From NCBI RefSeq assembly GCF_001280005.1, contig NZ_LGDW01000452.1:13630-77629 (forward strand): 64,000 nucleotides of DNA, read 5' to 3'. Of this stretch, positions 26,624-35,348 are shown piece after piece. This DNA comes from Streptomyces sp. NRRL WC-3618. Lineage in GTDB: Bacteria; Actinomycetota; Actinomycetes; Streptomycetales; Streptomycetaceae. Position 1 is the first letter of the stretch; each line of letters starts with the position of its first letter. The notes under the pieces were generated by a model. The model did no database searches. It saw only the letters and a program-made list of their open reading frames with translations, and had not been told where the DNA came from. Made by a program: the position numbers and the translations under genes.

Positions 26624-28369
26624 TCAGGCCCGGTACTCGCGCAGCTTCCGGTAGAGCGTCGCGCGGGCGATGCCCAGGTCCGTCGCCGTACGCGCCTTGT
26701 TGCCGCCGTTGCGGCGCAGCGCCTGGAGGATCGCGGTGCGCTCGGCGTGCTCCATCGGGCTGAGCGGGCGCACGGCGGGCCCTTCCCGTACCGGATCGGG
26801 GAGTTCGGATCGCCTGACCGGCCCCGCCGCTCGCCGGTTCTCCGCCAACGTCCGCACCAGGTGGGCGAGTTCGGTGAGGTTCCCGGGCCACGGATGGCGT
26901 TCCAGCGCCCGCAGCGCGTCCAGCGTCCAGGTGAGCGGTGGCGTGCCGCCGGCCGGCCTCGGAGCCAGCGCCGGGAGCAACTCGCGGATGTCCTCGGGGC
27001 GTTCACGCAGTGCGGGCAAGGTGACCGAGCGGGCGGCCAGCGTGTCCAGGAACCGCTGGAGACAGGGGCCCGGGGGAGTGCCGGGTGTGTACGTGGCGAG
27101 CAGCCGGACGTCCGGACGCTCGTCGAGGAGCGTGTTCAGCGCCGCGACGTCGGACTGGGCGAGCCGCTCGGCGTGCCGCAGGAGAAGCGGTCGGCCGTGC
27201 GTCAACTCGGCGTCGGGCAGGTCGAGTTCGGGTGAATCGGCGGCGTCGCGGACCAACGGCTCGGTGGCGCCCAGCAGTTCGCGGGCCAGCGTGGTCTTGC
27301 CGGAGCCGCGCTCCCCGGTCAGCAGGAGCGGTTCGTTCCCGCGCGCCAACTCCGTTGCCCGGCGCACCGCGTGGAGCCACGGCACCGAACTCCCCCCGTG
27401 CCGCCCCGCCACCACCCGTGGCACCGCCCGTAGCGCGGTCCGTACCCCCGTCCCCGCCTCGACCGGCTCCAGGACGGCGACGATCCCGAGCAGCCGACCG
27501 CCGCCCTCCTCCCGTACCGGACGGAACTCGGCGCTGCAGCCCGCCCCTTCGGGCAGCGCGATGTCGTACGACACGACAGGCGCCGCCGACCGGACCAAAG
27601 CCCGCGCGCCCCGCTCCAGCGACTCCAGCACCTGCGGCGACACCAACCGCACCGCCGCCTCGCTCACCAGCCGGTTGCGCCCGTCCAGGGCCACCACCGC
27701 ACGCTCCTGCCCACCGCCCTGTCCCCTCGCCGCCCGTGCGTACGCGGCGAGGAGCGTCCGCTCCGCCGACCGGGAGCGGGCCAGCAACTCCGCCTCCACC
27801 GCCGCCGCTGCCGCCTCCGCGAGGGCCGCGCCGGGATGCGGGCCCTCGCCGGCGCACAGCTCCGAGGTGACGGTGATCGTGCCGAGGGGCCGGCCGGACT
27901 CCGGGGCGAACACCGGCACGCTGACCGCCGACACGTCCTGCCACGCGTCCAGGAAGTGCTCGGGGCCGTGCACCTCGGCGCGCCGCCGCACGCGCAGGGC
28001 GAGCGCCGCGCTGTTGTGCCCGACCTCCCGCTCGGCCAGATCGCGGCCCGCCTGGCCCCCGGGAGCGTCGCCCGCCGCCCACAGCACCCGCGGCCGTTCG
28101 TCGGTGAGCAGCAGCGCCGAGCGGGCGCCGAGCGCCGGGGCGAGCCGTTCGAGGACAGGCCGGGCCGCCGCCGACAGCGCCGACCCGGCGGACGGTTCGT
28201 CGGCGGAACCGGCCCGGCGCACGTCGTGCCGTACCCCGAGGAAGCGGGCGCGCCGCCAGGCCGCCACCGTCTCGTCGGGGACGTCGGCGGGCAGGGGGCG
28301 CCCGGTCAGGAACCGCTGGCGTGCCTGACTGAGCAGGAGGAGGGCGGGAGATTCGTCGGCTGTGCTCAT
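26624..28369 (-). CDS. GAF-AAA-Fis transcriptional regulator (AcoR-like, sigma-54 loop missing)
   Basis: Regulator of 581 residues. A GAF-type sensor region (about 75-195) is followed by a PAS-like linker, then a short AAA+ module with Walker A LTGERGSGKTTLARELLG near residue 353 and a degenerate Walker B (RPLLLRHAERLAQSDVAALNTLL). The C-terminal Fis-type HTH is GGNKARTATDLGIARATLYRKLREY. The GAFTGA loop that contacts sigma-54 in true enhancer-binding proteins is not present, in line with the lack of sigma-54 in Streptomyces. ATG 28369 opens the conserved N-terminus. It is divergent from the aromatic-catabolism operon, with a perfect inverted repeat in between, and is its probable regulator. 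Confidence 0.87.
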   Translation of the reverse strand: MSTADESPALLLLSQARQRFLTGRPLPADVPDETVAAWRRARFLGVRHDVRRAGSADEPSAGSALSAAARPVLERLAPALGARSALLLTDERPRVLWAAGDAPGGQAGRDLAEREVGHNSAALALRVRRRAEVHGPEHFLDAWQDVSAVSVPVFAPESGRPLGTITVTSELCAGEGPHPGAALAEAAAAAVEAELLARSRSAERTLLAAYARAARGQGGGQERAVVALDGRNRLVSEAAVRLVSPQVLESLERGARALVRSAAPVVSYDIALPEGAGCSAEFRPVREEGGGRLLGIVAVLEPVEAGTGVRTALRAVPRVVAGRHGGSSVPWLHAVRRATELARGNEPLLLTGERGSGKTTLARELLGATEPLVRDAADSPELDLPDAELTHGRPLLLRHAERLAQSDVAALNTLLDERPDVRLLATYTPGTPPGPCLQRFLDTLAARSVTLPALRERPEDIRELLPALAPRPAGGTPPLTWTLDALRALERHPWPGNLTELAHLVRTLAENRRAAGPVRRSELPDPVREGPAVRPLSPMEHAERTAILQALRRNGGNKARTATDLGIARATLYRKLREYRA

Positions 28370-28431
28370 GGCGCCAGTCACGGTATCGGGCCGGGTCCGG
28401 CGACCGTCGGGGAGGTACAGAGGGCGTACGC

Positions 28432-28454
28432 GGGTGTCTCGTATTGAGACACCC
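28432..28454. promoter_or_regulatory. perfect inverted repeat between Fis-type regulator and aromatic operon
   Basis: GGGTGTCTC (28432-28440), GTATT spacer, GAGACACCC (28446-28454): 9-bp arms with no mismatch. It lies 63 bp upstream of the regulator start and 85 bp upstream of the hydroxylase start. The TGTCTC-n5-GAGACA core resembles sites reported for Fis-type HTH activators of the AcoR group. It is the probable binding site of the 26624-28369 product. Confidence 0.65.
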
Positions 28455-28538
28455 AAGGACGGCCGTTCCGCTCCACGATCATCGATGGCCGCCTATTCTT
28501 CCCCGCGCGCGGCATACCCAGCGTCTGGAGTGCTTCCC

Positions 28539-30278
28539 GTGCATACCGTTGTCGACACCGATGTACTGATCGTGGGCAGTGGCCCCGCCGGCGCGTCGGC
28601 CGCGCTCGCGCTGAGCACCTACGGCGTACCCAACATCGTCGTCACCCGGTACGCGAGCCTCGCCGACACGCCCCGCGCGCACATCACCAACCAGCGCACG
28701 ATGGAGGTCCTGCGCGACCTCGGCGTGGAGCAGGACGTGGTCGCCAGGGCCACGCCCCAGCACCTCATGGGCAACACCACCTTCTGCACCAGCCTGGCCG
28801 GCGAGGAACTGGGCCGGGTCCGCTCATGGGGCAACGACCCGCTCGTCCAGGCCGCGCACGAACTGGCCAGCCCCACCCGCATGTGCGACCTGCCGCAACA
28901 CCTGATGGAGCCGGTCCTGGTCGATGCCGCTGTCGCCCGCGGCACCCAACTCCGGTTCCAGACCGAGTACCTGACGCATACTCAGGACAACTCCGGCGTC
29001 ACGGCCACCGTCCGTGACCGGCTGCGCGGCGACACGTACGAGATCCGCGCCCGCTATCTCATCGGAGCGGACGGTGGCCGTTCCAAGGTCGCCGAGGACG
29101 CCGGACTGCCCATGGGCGGCCAGATGGGTGTCGCCGGCAGCATCAACATCGTCTTCGACGCCGACCTCACCAAGTACACGGCCCACCGCCCCTCCACCCT
29201 CTACTGGGTCCTCGCCCCCGGCGCCACCGTCGGCGGCATCGGCGCGGGCCTCGTCCGCAACGTCCGCCCCTGGAACGAGTGGATGATCGTCTGGGGCTAC
29301 GACGTGACCGCCGGCGCCCCCGACCTCACCACCGAGTACGCCGAGGGAGTCGTCCGCAGGCTCGTCGGCGACGACGACATCCCCGTCACCATCAAGTCGT
29401 CCTCGGCCTGGACGGTCAACGAGATGTACGCCGAGACCTACGCCAACGGGCGCGTCTTCTGCGCCGGTGACGCCGTCCACCGGCACCCGCCGTCCAACGG
29501 GCTCGGCTCGAACACCTCCATCCAGGACGCCTACAACCTGGCCTGGAAGCTGAAACTGGTCCTCGACGGCGCCGCCGCCCCCACGCTGCTCGACAGCTAC
29601 ACCGCGGAACGTGCCCCCGTCGGCAAGCAGATCGTCACCCGCGCCAACAAGTCCATCGCCGAGACCGCCCCCATCTTCGAGGCCCTCGACGGACTCTCCC
29701 CGCAGACCCCCGAGGAACTGTGGGCCAACATCGCCGCCCGCAAGGACGCCACCGAGGCCGCCGCCGCACAGCGCGCCCGGCTGCGCGAGGCGATCGCCGC
29801 CAAGGTGTACGAGTTCAACGCCCACGGAGTCGACCTCAACCAGCGCTACGAGTCCGGCGCGATCGTCCCGGACGGCACCCCCGACCCCGGCTTCGCCCGA
29901 GACCCCGAACTGCACCACCAGCCCTCCACCCGCCCCGGCGCCCGCGTCCCGCACGCCTGGCTCACCTCGGGAACCCGCACCCTGTCCACCCTCGACACCG
30001 TGGGCCGGGGCCGCTTCACCCTCCTCACCGGCATCGGCGGCGACGCCTGGGTACGCGCGGCGAAGGCCCAGCCCCTCGACATCGCCACGGTCGTCGTCGG
30101 CCCCGGCCAGGAGTACGAGGACCCGTACGGCGACTGGGCCGGCCTCAGTGAGATCTCCGACGCTGGCGTACTCCTCGTACGCCCGGACGGGTTCGTCGCC
30201 TTCCGACACGCCGAAGCGGCCGAGGACGCCGAACAGTTGCTGACGGACGCGCTGCGGCAGATCCTCGGACATGCCTGA
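28539..30278 (+). CDS. FAD-dependent aromatic hydroxylase (phenol/resorcinol monooxygenase-like)
   Basis: Flavoprotein monooxygenase of 579 residues (FAD_binding_3, TfdB/MhpA-like). Motifs are the dinucleotide fold DVLIVGSGPAGASAALAL, the DG motif IGADGGRSKVAEDAG, the GD motif GRVFCAGDAVHRHPPSNGLG, and the C-terminal thioredoxin-like domain. The GTG at 28539 has TCTGGAG eight bases upstream and starts six residues before the FAD fold; the in-frame ATG at 28485 is possible but would lie close to the promoter. Next to a hydroxyquinol-type dioxygenase and maleylacetate reductase, it most likely hydroxylates resorcinol or a related phenol to hydroxyquinol. The substrate is inferred from the pathway. 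Confidence 0.88.
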   Translation: MHTVVDTDVLIVGSGPAGASAALALSTYGVPNIVVTRYASLADTPRAHITNQRTMEVLRDLGVEQDVVARATPQHLMGNTTFCTSLAGEELGRVRSWGNDPLVQAAHELASPTRMCDLPQHLMEPVLVDAAVARGTQLRFQTEYLTHTQDNSGVTATVRDRLRGDTYEIRARYLIGADGGRSKVAEDAGLPMGGQMGVAGSINIVFDADLTKYTAHRPSTLYWVLAPGATVGGIGAGLVRNVRPWNEWMIVWGYDVTAGAPDLTTEYAEGVVRRLVGDDDIPVTIKSSSAWTVNEMYAETYANGRVFCAGDAVHRHPPSNGLGSNTSIQDAYNLAWKLKLVLDGAAAPTLLDSYTAERAPVGKQIVTRANKSIAETAPIFEALDGLSPQTPEELWANIAARKDATEAAAAQRARLREAIAAKVYEFNAHGVDLNQRYESGAIVPDGTPDPGFARDPELHHQPSTRPGARVPHAWLTSGTRTLSTLDTVGRGRFTLLTGIGGDAWVRAAKAQPLDIATVVVGPGQEYEDPYGDWAGLSEISDAGVLLVRPDGFVAFRHAEAAEDAEQLLTDALRQILGHA

Positions 30279-30315
30279 CGGGACAGCACAGGACGGACGG
30301 GACGAGGAGCGCGGC

Positions 30316-31242
30316 ATGACCACTGAACCCACACCACATGACGACGGTGAGGGCGCCGGATTCACGACCGCCGTCACCGAGGCCGTCGTCGACAGCATGA
30401 GCGGGACCGCCGACCCGCGCCTGCGCGAGCTGCTCACCGCCCTCACCCGGCACCTCCACGCCTTCGTACGGGAGACCGAGCCGACGATGGAGGAGTGGGA
30501 GCGGGCCATCGGCTTCCTGACGGCGACCGGGCAGACCTGCACCGACACCCGGCAGGAGTTCATCCTCCTGTCGGACGTCCTCGGCGTGTCGATGCTCGTG
30601 GAGACCCTCAACGGCCACCGGGACCCGGGTGCCACGGAGTCGACCGTGCTCGGTCCCTTCCACATGACCGAGTCGCCGGTACGGGAACTCGGCGCCGACA
30701 TCGACCTGGTGGGCGCGGGCGAACCCTGCGTGGTCAGCGGACGGGTGCTCGACCGGGACGGAACTCCGTTGCTCGGAGCGGTACTTGACGTCTGGCAGGC
30801 CGACGCCGAGGGTTACTACGACGTCCAGCAGCCGGACGTCCAGCCACCGGGCAACGGTCGCGGGCTCTTCACCGCCGACGCGGAGGGCCGCTTCTGGTTC
30901 CGCACCTGTGTGCCGAGCCCGTACCCGATCCCTACGGACGGCCCGGTCGGCGACCTGCTCCACGCCACCGGCCGGCACCCCTACCGTCCCGCCCACATCC
31001 ACTTCATCGCCACCGCCGGGGGCCACGAGCCCGTCACCACCCACATCTTCGTCGCGGGCAGCGACTACCTCGACTCGGACGCCGTGTTCGCGGTGAAGGA
31101 GAGCCTGGTCCAGGACTTCACCGAGACCGACGACCCGTCCCTGGCAGCCGAGTTCGGCGTCCCGAACCCCTTCCGGCACGCGCGCTTCGACCTCGTACTG
31201 GAGAAGTCGGAAAAGGCGGAGAAGTCGGAGAGGAAGCCGTGA
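30316..31242 (+). CDS. intradiol ring-cleavage dioxygenase (hydroxyquinol 1,2-dioxygenase-like)
   Basis: Non-haem Fe(III) dioxygenase of 308 residues. The N-terminal dimerisation helices (Dioxygenase_N) include FILLSDVLGVSMLVETLNG, followed by ESTVLGPFHM. The catalytic core has the iron ligands in DVWQADAEGYYDVQQ (Tyr), GRHPYRPAHIHFIA (Tyr, His) and TTHIFVAGSDYLDSDAVFAVK (His). It cleaves hydroxyquinol or catechol between the hydroxyls to maleylacetate or cis,cis-muconate. Pairing with maleylacetate reductase favours hydroxyquinol. ATG 30316 has GAGGAG upstream; an in-frame ATG at 30271 overlapping the hydroxylase gene is the alternative. The charged C-terminal EKSEKAEKSERKP tail is unusual. 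Confidence 0.9.
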   Translation: MTTEPTPHDDGEGAGFTTAVTEAVVDSMSGTADPRLRELLTALTRHLHAFVRETEPTMEEWERAIGFLTATGQTCTDTRQEFILLSDVLGVSMLVETLNGHRDPGATESTVLGPFHMTESPVRELGADIDLVGAGEPCVVSGRVLDRDGTPLLGAVLDVWQADAEGYYDVQQPDVQPPGNGRGLFTADAEGRFWFRTCVPSPYPIPTDGPVGDLLHATGRHPYRPAHIHFIATAGGHEPVTTHIFVAGSDYLDSDAVFAVKESLVQDFTETDDPSLAAEFGVPNPFRHARFDLVLEKSEKAEKSERKP

Positions 31243-32324
31243 GCGGCGCAACGGACTTCGTGTACGAGGCCCAGCCGATGCGGGTCGTGCTGCGGGCCGG
31301 GGCCGCCGTGACCGCGACGGCCGGGGAAGCCGAACGGCTGGGCCTGCGACGCCTGCTGGTGGTGTGCGGGACACGCGGGAAGGACACCGCTCAGGCGGTC
31401 GGCGACTCGCTCGGACCGGCCCTGGCGGGTCTGCACGACGAGGCGAGGATGCACGTCCCCGTCGAAGTCGCCGACCGGGCGGTCGAGGTGGCGCTCGCGG
31501 TGGGCGCCGACGGGTGTGTGGCGGTCGGCGGCGGCAGCGCGATCGGCCTCGGCAAGGCGATCGCGCTGCGCACCGGGCTGCCGCTGATCGCCGTGCCCTC
31601 CACCTACTCCGGCTCGGAGATGACCCCCGTCTGGGGCCTGACCGAGCAGGGCGTGAAACGCACCGGCCGCGACCGGTCCGTCCTCCCGCGCAGTGTCGTG
31701 TACGACCCCGAACTGACCCTCTCCCTGCCGGTCCCGCTCTCGGTCACCAGCGGCATCAACGCGATCGCGCACGCGGTGGAGGCCCTCTACGCCCCCGACG
31801 CCTCGCCGCTCGTCTCCCTGATGGCGAGGGAGGGCGTACGGGCGATGGCCGAGGCGCTCCCGGACGTGGCCGCCGACCCCGCGTCCCTCGACGCGCGCGG
31901 CCGGGCCCTGTACGGGGCGTGGCTGTGCGGCTCCTGCCTCGGCGCCACCACGATGGGCCTGCACCACAAGCTGTGCCATGTCCTCGGCGGCGCCTTCGGC
32001 CTGCCGCACGCCGAGACCCACACGGTGGTCCTGCCGCACGCCCTGGCCTACAACGCGCCCGCCGCACCGGACGCGGCCGACGCCGTCGCCCGAGCGCTGG
32101 GCGGCGCACCCGATGCCCCAACCGCCCTGTGGGAGCTGGCCGGACGCCTCGGCGCCCCGCGTTCCCTCGCCGAACTGGGCCTCACCGAGGCCGACATGGC
32201 GGTCGCGGCCACCCAGGTCACCGGTCAACAGCCGTACGCCAACCCGCGCGAGGTCACACCGGAGGGCGTACTCGGCCTGCTGCGCGCGGCATACCGGGGT
32301 GCGGCGCCCGGAACGACGGCCTGA
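31239..32324 (+). CDS. maleylacetate reductase (iron-type alcohol dehydrogenase family)
   Basis: Enzyme of 361 residues that reduces maleylacetate to 3-oxoadipate, linking hydroxyquinol cleavage to central metabolism. The NAD-binding sequence is GCVAVGGGSAIGLGKAIALRTGLPLIAVPSTYSGSEMTPVWG, typical of maleylacetate reductases. The metal/active-site region is GINAIAHAVEALYA and GLHHKLCHVLGGAFGLPHAETHTVVLPH. The start is GTG, overlapping the dioxygenase stop by 4 bp (GTGA), so the hydroxylase-dioxygenase-reductase genes form a tight operon. An array of short repeats follows its stop codon. Confidence 0.93.
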   Translation: MSGATDFVYEAQPMRVVLRAGAAVTATAGEAERLGLRRLLVVCGTRGKDTAQAVGDSLGPALAGLHDEARMHVPVEVADRAVEVALAVGADGCVAVGGGSAIGLGKAIALRTGLPLIAVPSTYSGSEMTPVWGLTEQGVKRTGRDRSVLPRSVVYDPELTLSLPVPLSVTSGINAIAHAVEALYAPDASPLVSLMAREGVRAMAEALPDVAADPASLDARGRALYGAWLCGSCLGATTMGLHHKLCHVLGGAFGLPHAETHTVVLPHALAYNAPAAPDAADAVARALGGAPDAPTALWELAGRLGAPRSLAELGLTEADMAVAATQVTGQQPYANPREVTPEGVLGLLRAAYRGAAPGTTA

Positions 32325-32349
32325 GAACAACGAGAGCAGAACGACACAG

Positions 32350-32424
32350 AAGTACGGCAGAGAAGTACGACGCACAGGTACGGCACAGAAGTACGGCAAG
32401 TAAGTACGGCAAGTAAGTACGGCA
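32350..32424 (+). repeat. short GTAC-containing tandem repeats
   Basis: Six imperfect iterations of AAGTACGGCA in 75 bp. The last part is a true tandem of the 13-mer AAGTACGGCAAGT (32389-32401, 32402-32414, then a partial unit). It fills the spacer between maleylacetate reductase and the YceI-type gene and is AT-richer than its surroundings. The role is unknown; replication slippage is the likely origin. Confidence 0.75.
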
Positions 32425-32438
32425 GAAAGGTAATCCTC

Positions 32439-33350
32439 ATGGCCCTCGCACTGCTCAGGCGCCTGCGTTCCAAAGGCGTCACCGATCGCGAGGGCCTCTC
32501 ACTCGCCCTGCCGCCCGGAGCCGGCGCCCTCGGCTGCGAGGTCCTCGACCCGCTGGGCCAGCCCATGGGCGGCGCAGAGGTGACGGTGAGCGCGACCGGC
32601 GTCCACCAGGTGGTGGCACGCGGTACGACGGACCCGTACGGCTACTTCCTCGCCGTGCTGCCGGCGGGCAGCTACAGCCTCATGGTCAGCGCCGAGGGGC
32701 TGACGCCGTACCGCGAGAGGGTAGATCTCCTCGACGGCGTGATGCTCCCGGCGCAACGTGTGCGGCTGGAGCCGGCCCGGCCGCTGGATCTGCCGGTGCC
32801 CGGCAGCTGGCTGTTCGACCCGCCGCACACCGCGATCCGGTTCATCGCCAAGCATGTCGGCATGGGCCATGTGCACGGCCGCTTCGAGCGGTTCGAGGGC
32901 GGTATCCAGGTGGCGCGGACGATGACCGACTCCCGGGTCCAGGTCCGTATCGACGCGTCGAGCATCACGACCGGGAACCGGACCAGGGACAACCATCTGC
33001 GGTCGGCGGACTTCCTGGACGTCGAGCGCTATCCGCACATCGACTTCGTGAGCTCGCGTTTCTCCTACCGGGCCGGTGCGAAATGGGTGGTGCAGGGGTC
33101 GCTCACGATGCACGGGGTGAGCCGCTCCATGTCGCTGGACACGACCTACCTGGGGTCGGTCAACGGCGGCTACGGCGAGGAGTTGCGCTGCGCGGCCCTG
33201 GCCCGGGCGGAACTGCATCGCGAGGACTACACCCTCAACTGGCGTTCCATGCTGGCCCGGGGCATCGCCGTGGTCGGCCCGACGGTCCAACTGGAGCTGG
33301 ACATACAGGCGATGTACAGGACGCACGGCACGCCGACGCCGCCGGAATAG
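32439..33350 (+). CDS. YceI-family protein with N-terminal carboxypeptidase-regulatory-like domain
   Basis: Protein of 303 residues. Residues about 27-110 form a transthyretin-like carboxypeptidase-regulatory fold (GCEVLDPLGQPMGGAEVTV, TDPYGYFLAVLPAGSYSL). Residues about 118-298 form a YceI lipocalin-like barrel (WLFDPPHTAIRFIAKHVGM, SRVQVRIDASSITTGN, RSADFLDVERYPHIDFVS, LTMHGVSRSM). YceI proteins bind isoprenoid or other lipids and are linked to stress or transport. No signal peptide is visible, so it is probably cytoplasmic or membrane-associated. An AAAGG site precedes ATG 32439. A relation to the upstream catabolic operon is unclear. Confidence 0.88.
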   Translation: MALALLRRLRSKGVTDREGLSLALPPGAGALGCEVLDPLGQPMGGAEVTVSATGVHQVVARGTTDPYGYFLAVLPAGSYSLMVSAEGLTPYRERVDLLDGVMLPAQRVRLEPARPLDLPVPGSWLFDPPHTAIRFIAKHVGMGHVHGRFERFEGGIQVARTMTDSRVQVRIDASSITTGNRTRDNHLRSADFLDVERYPHIDFVSSRFSYRAGAKWVVQGSLTMHGVSRSMSLDTTYLGSVNGGYGEELRCAALARAELHREDYTLNWRSMLARGIAVVGPTVQLELDIQAMYRTHGTPTPPE

Positions 33351-33467
33351 CCAAGAAGTCTGCCGGGAGTCCCTGAACATTTCCTTCCGAGTGACCCGTT
33401 CGTGGTGTGGGCATGCCAATCTGACCGAGCGCCTTTCCCCGGGGCGTCATTCGATCAGGAGGCCCCC

Positions 33468-34235
33468 GTGACCAGACATGTCCGCACCCGCAGAGCCTCG
33501 CTCGTCCTCGGCAGCGCGGTCGCGCTGGTCGTCGCCCTCCCCGGTACCGCCCTCGCCGACCCGCCCGGCGCCCTGCCCGCCAACGCGGACAGCACCGAGC
33601 AGACGTACCAGCCGGCCTACGACTACGACACGGACGGCTGCTACTCCAGCGCCGCCATCGGTCCCACGGGCATCCTCAACGGTGGCCTCAAACCGTCCGG
33701 CGCCCTCAACGGGCAGTGCAGGACCGCCGCCCACCTCGACAACACCAACGGCTACGCCCGCTACAAGTGCAACAACGGCTGGTGCGCGATCATCTACGGC
33801 CTCTACTTCGAGAAGGACCAGGCCGTCGCGGGCAGCGGCATCGGCGGGCACCGGCACGACTGGGAGCACGTGGTGGTGTGGGTGCGGGACGGCGTGGCGC
33901 AGTACGTCTCGACGTCCAACCACGGCGGCTTCACCGTCCACAACCGGGACGAGGTCCGCTGGGACGGCACGCACCCCAAGATCGTCTATCACAAGGACGG
34001 CATCAGGACGCACTGCTTCCGCCTCGCGGGCAGCAACGACGAGCCGCCGGAGAACCACAAGGGGACCTGGCAGTTCCCGGCGCTCGTCGGCTGGAACGGC
34101 TACCCGTCAGGCGTCCGCGACAAGTTGACCTCCGCCGACTGGGGCAGCGCCAACTTCGGCCTCAAGGACGGCAACTTCAACTCCCACCTGGCGAAGGCCA
34201 TGCCGGCGGGCATCGCATTCGACCCGAGCGCCTGA
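33468..34235 (+). CDS. NPP1-family secreted protein (necrosis- and ethylene-inducing-like)
   Basis: Secreted protein of 255 residues. The signal peptide (residues 1-30) ends GTALA before DPPGALP. The mature part carries the NLP/NPP1 signature GHRHDWE at 127-133, a metal-binding heptapeptide essential for membrane damage in plant-toxic members. Cysteines at 58, 84, 101 and 106 could form disulfides. GTG 33468 was chosen because AGGAGG lies 7 bp upstream and the signal peptide starts there. NLPs are found in fungi, oomycetes and bacteria, many of them plant-associated. Its place 5 kb from a coronafacoyl phytotoxin cluster suggests a role in the plant interaction, by inference. Confidence 0.9.
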   Translation: MTRHVRTRRASLVLGSAVALVVALPGTALADPPGALPANADSTEQTYQPAYDYDTDGCYSSAAIGPTGILNGGLKPSGALNGQCRTAAHLDNTNGYARYKCNNGWCAIIYGLYFEKDQAVAGSGIGGHRHDWEHVVVWVRDGVAQYVSTSNHGGFTVHNRDEVRWDGTHPKIVYHKDGIRTHCFRLAGSNDEPPENHKGTWQFPALVGWNGYPSGVRDKLTSADWGSANFGLKDGNFNSHLAKAMPAGIAFDPSA

Positions 34236-34246
34236 CACCGCTCCGG

Positions 34247-34765
34247 TCACTCGCAGCCGACGCCGTCGCCGTCCCGGTCGAGATGCGGTGCGTAGCCGGG
34301 ATCACCGACATGCACCGGGGCGGCTCCGGCGGCGCGGGCCGCCGCGCAGTTCTGGTAGTACACGTCGCCGCCACCGGAGCCCCCGTCGCTTCCGGAGCCC
34401 CCGTCTGATCCGCCGTCGGATCCGGTGTCGGCGTCCACTGCCGGTTCGGCCGTCACCGTCCTCGTCGCCCGCACGGTGACCGTGGCGGCGGGTTCGGGCG
34501 TGGCGGTCTCGGTGGCCGTAGCCGTGGCCGTAACTGTGGCGGTCGCCGTGGCGGTGACGGTCGCGGTCGGCCGTGGGTCGGCGGACACCGGGTCTTTCCC
34601 GTCCTCCTGGCCGCCCCCACTCATGGCGAGGCCGATGACGAACGCGAGCCCGATGGCGGGCAGCACGAATCTCTTACGCGCCCATCTCGGGCCCCGCCGG
34701 TCCGGTGCCGGGCTCGGTGGCGGAGTCTGGGGCGGGTTGCCGGGAGTGTTGTACGGGTTGCTCAT
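34247..34765 (-). CDS. membrane-anchored excalibur calcium-binding domain protein
   Basis: Protein of 172 residues. A proline-rich cytoplasmic N-terminus (NTPGNPPQTPPPSPAP) is followed by one membrane segment at about 32-50 (FVLPAIGLAFVIGLAMS), a Thr/Ala/Val low-complexity stalk with TATVTATATATVTATATATE, a Gly/Ser-rich linker, and a C-terminal excalibur domain (VYYQNCAAARAAGAAP ... DRDGDGVGCE) with the DxDxDG calcium loop. The excalibur domain is exposed outside the membrane. It is convergent with the NPP1 gene (11 bp apart). The low-complexity stalk is encoded by GTGGC-rich repeats. Confidence 0.88.
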   Translation of the reverse strand: MSNPYNTPGNPPQTPPPSPAPDRRGPRWARKRFVLPAIGLAFVIGLAMSGGGQEDGKDPVSADPRPTATVTATATATVTATATATETATPEPAATVTVRATRTVTAEPAVDADTGSDGGSDGGSGSDGGSGGGDVYYQNCAAARAAGAAPVHVGDPGYAPHLDRDGDGVGCE

Positions 34766-34933
34766 GCTCGTCCCCCCTGTTGTGTTTCGGGTGGGACGAC
34801 GTTAGAGCGTCGGTTGGGGCGATAAGGGTCCCTTGGTGTCCCGGTGACCGTTCCGTGACCGCTCGGAGGCACGGGCGGGTGTGCGGTAGGGTTTGTCTGT
34901 GCGATCACGCCGGGCAACCGCGGGTCGACGCAC

Positions 34934-34997
<64 letters not shown>

Positions 34998-35007
<10 letters not shown>

Positions 35008-35023
35008 CTGGTCGTCCCGACTG
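34998..35023 (+). repeat. tandem duplication of the tRNA-Pro 3' tail
   Basis: GTCGTCCCGACTG occurs twice head to tail (34998-35010 and 35011-35023). The first copy includes the last nine bases of the tRNA plus the discriminator. Such tail copies can be left by integration and excision at tRNA genes, or by slippage. No integrase is seen in the window. Confidence 0.6.
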
Positions 35024-35038
35024 GAGACAGTCGCAGGT

Positions 35039-35074
35039 GAGGGCCGGTTTCGGAGATATCCGAAACCGGCCCTC
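35039..35074 (+). terminator. tRNA-Pro transcription terminator
   Basis: Perfect 15-bp stem GAGGGCCGGTTTCGG (35039-35053) with a 6-nt loop and its complement (35060-35074). It lies 31 bp after the tRNA end and is followed by GGCTGTTCTTGG. A strong intrinsic terminator. Confidence 0.85.
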
Positions 35075-35348
35075 GGCTGTTCTTGGAGACCCCTCGACGA
35101 TGAGGGCCGACACTCCCGAAAACACCCCACCCACGAGCTCGTTGACATCTCGCACGCCATGCCAACGACGGTTGTCACCCTTCGGTGCCACCGATTACGG
35201 GGCAGAGTCGTTCGTTTGACAGACCCCAGCGGGTAGATGACTGCTCGGCGGACGGTCCCTGAGCCAGGTCATCGCGGCCGTCGCAGCCCATCGCGGCGAA
35301 GGCCGTTGGCGGTGAGGTCCCGCTCCGGTGACTGACCGGGGCTGAGGG

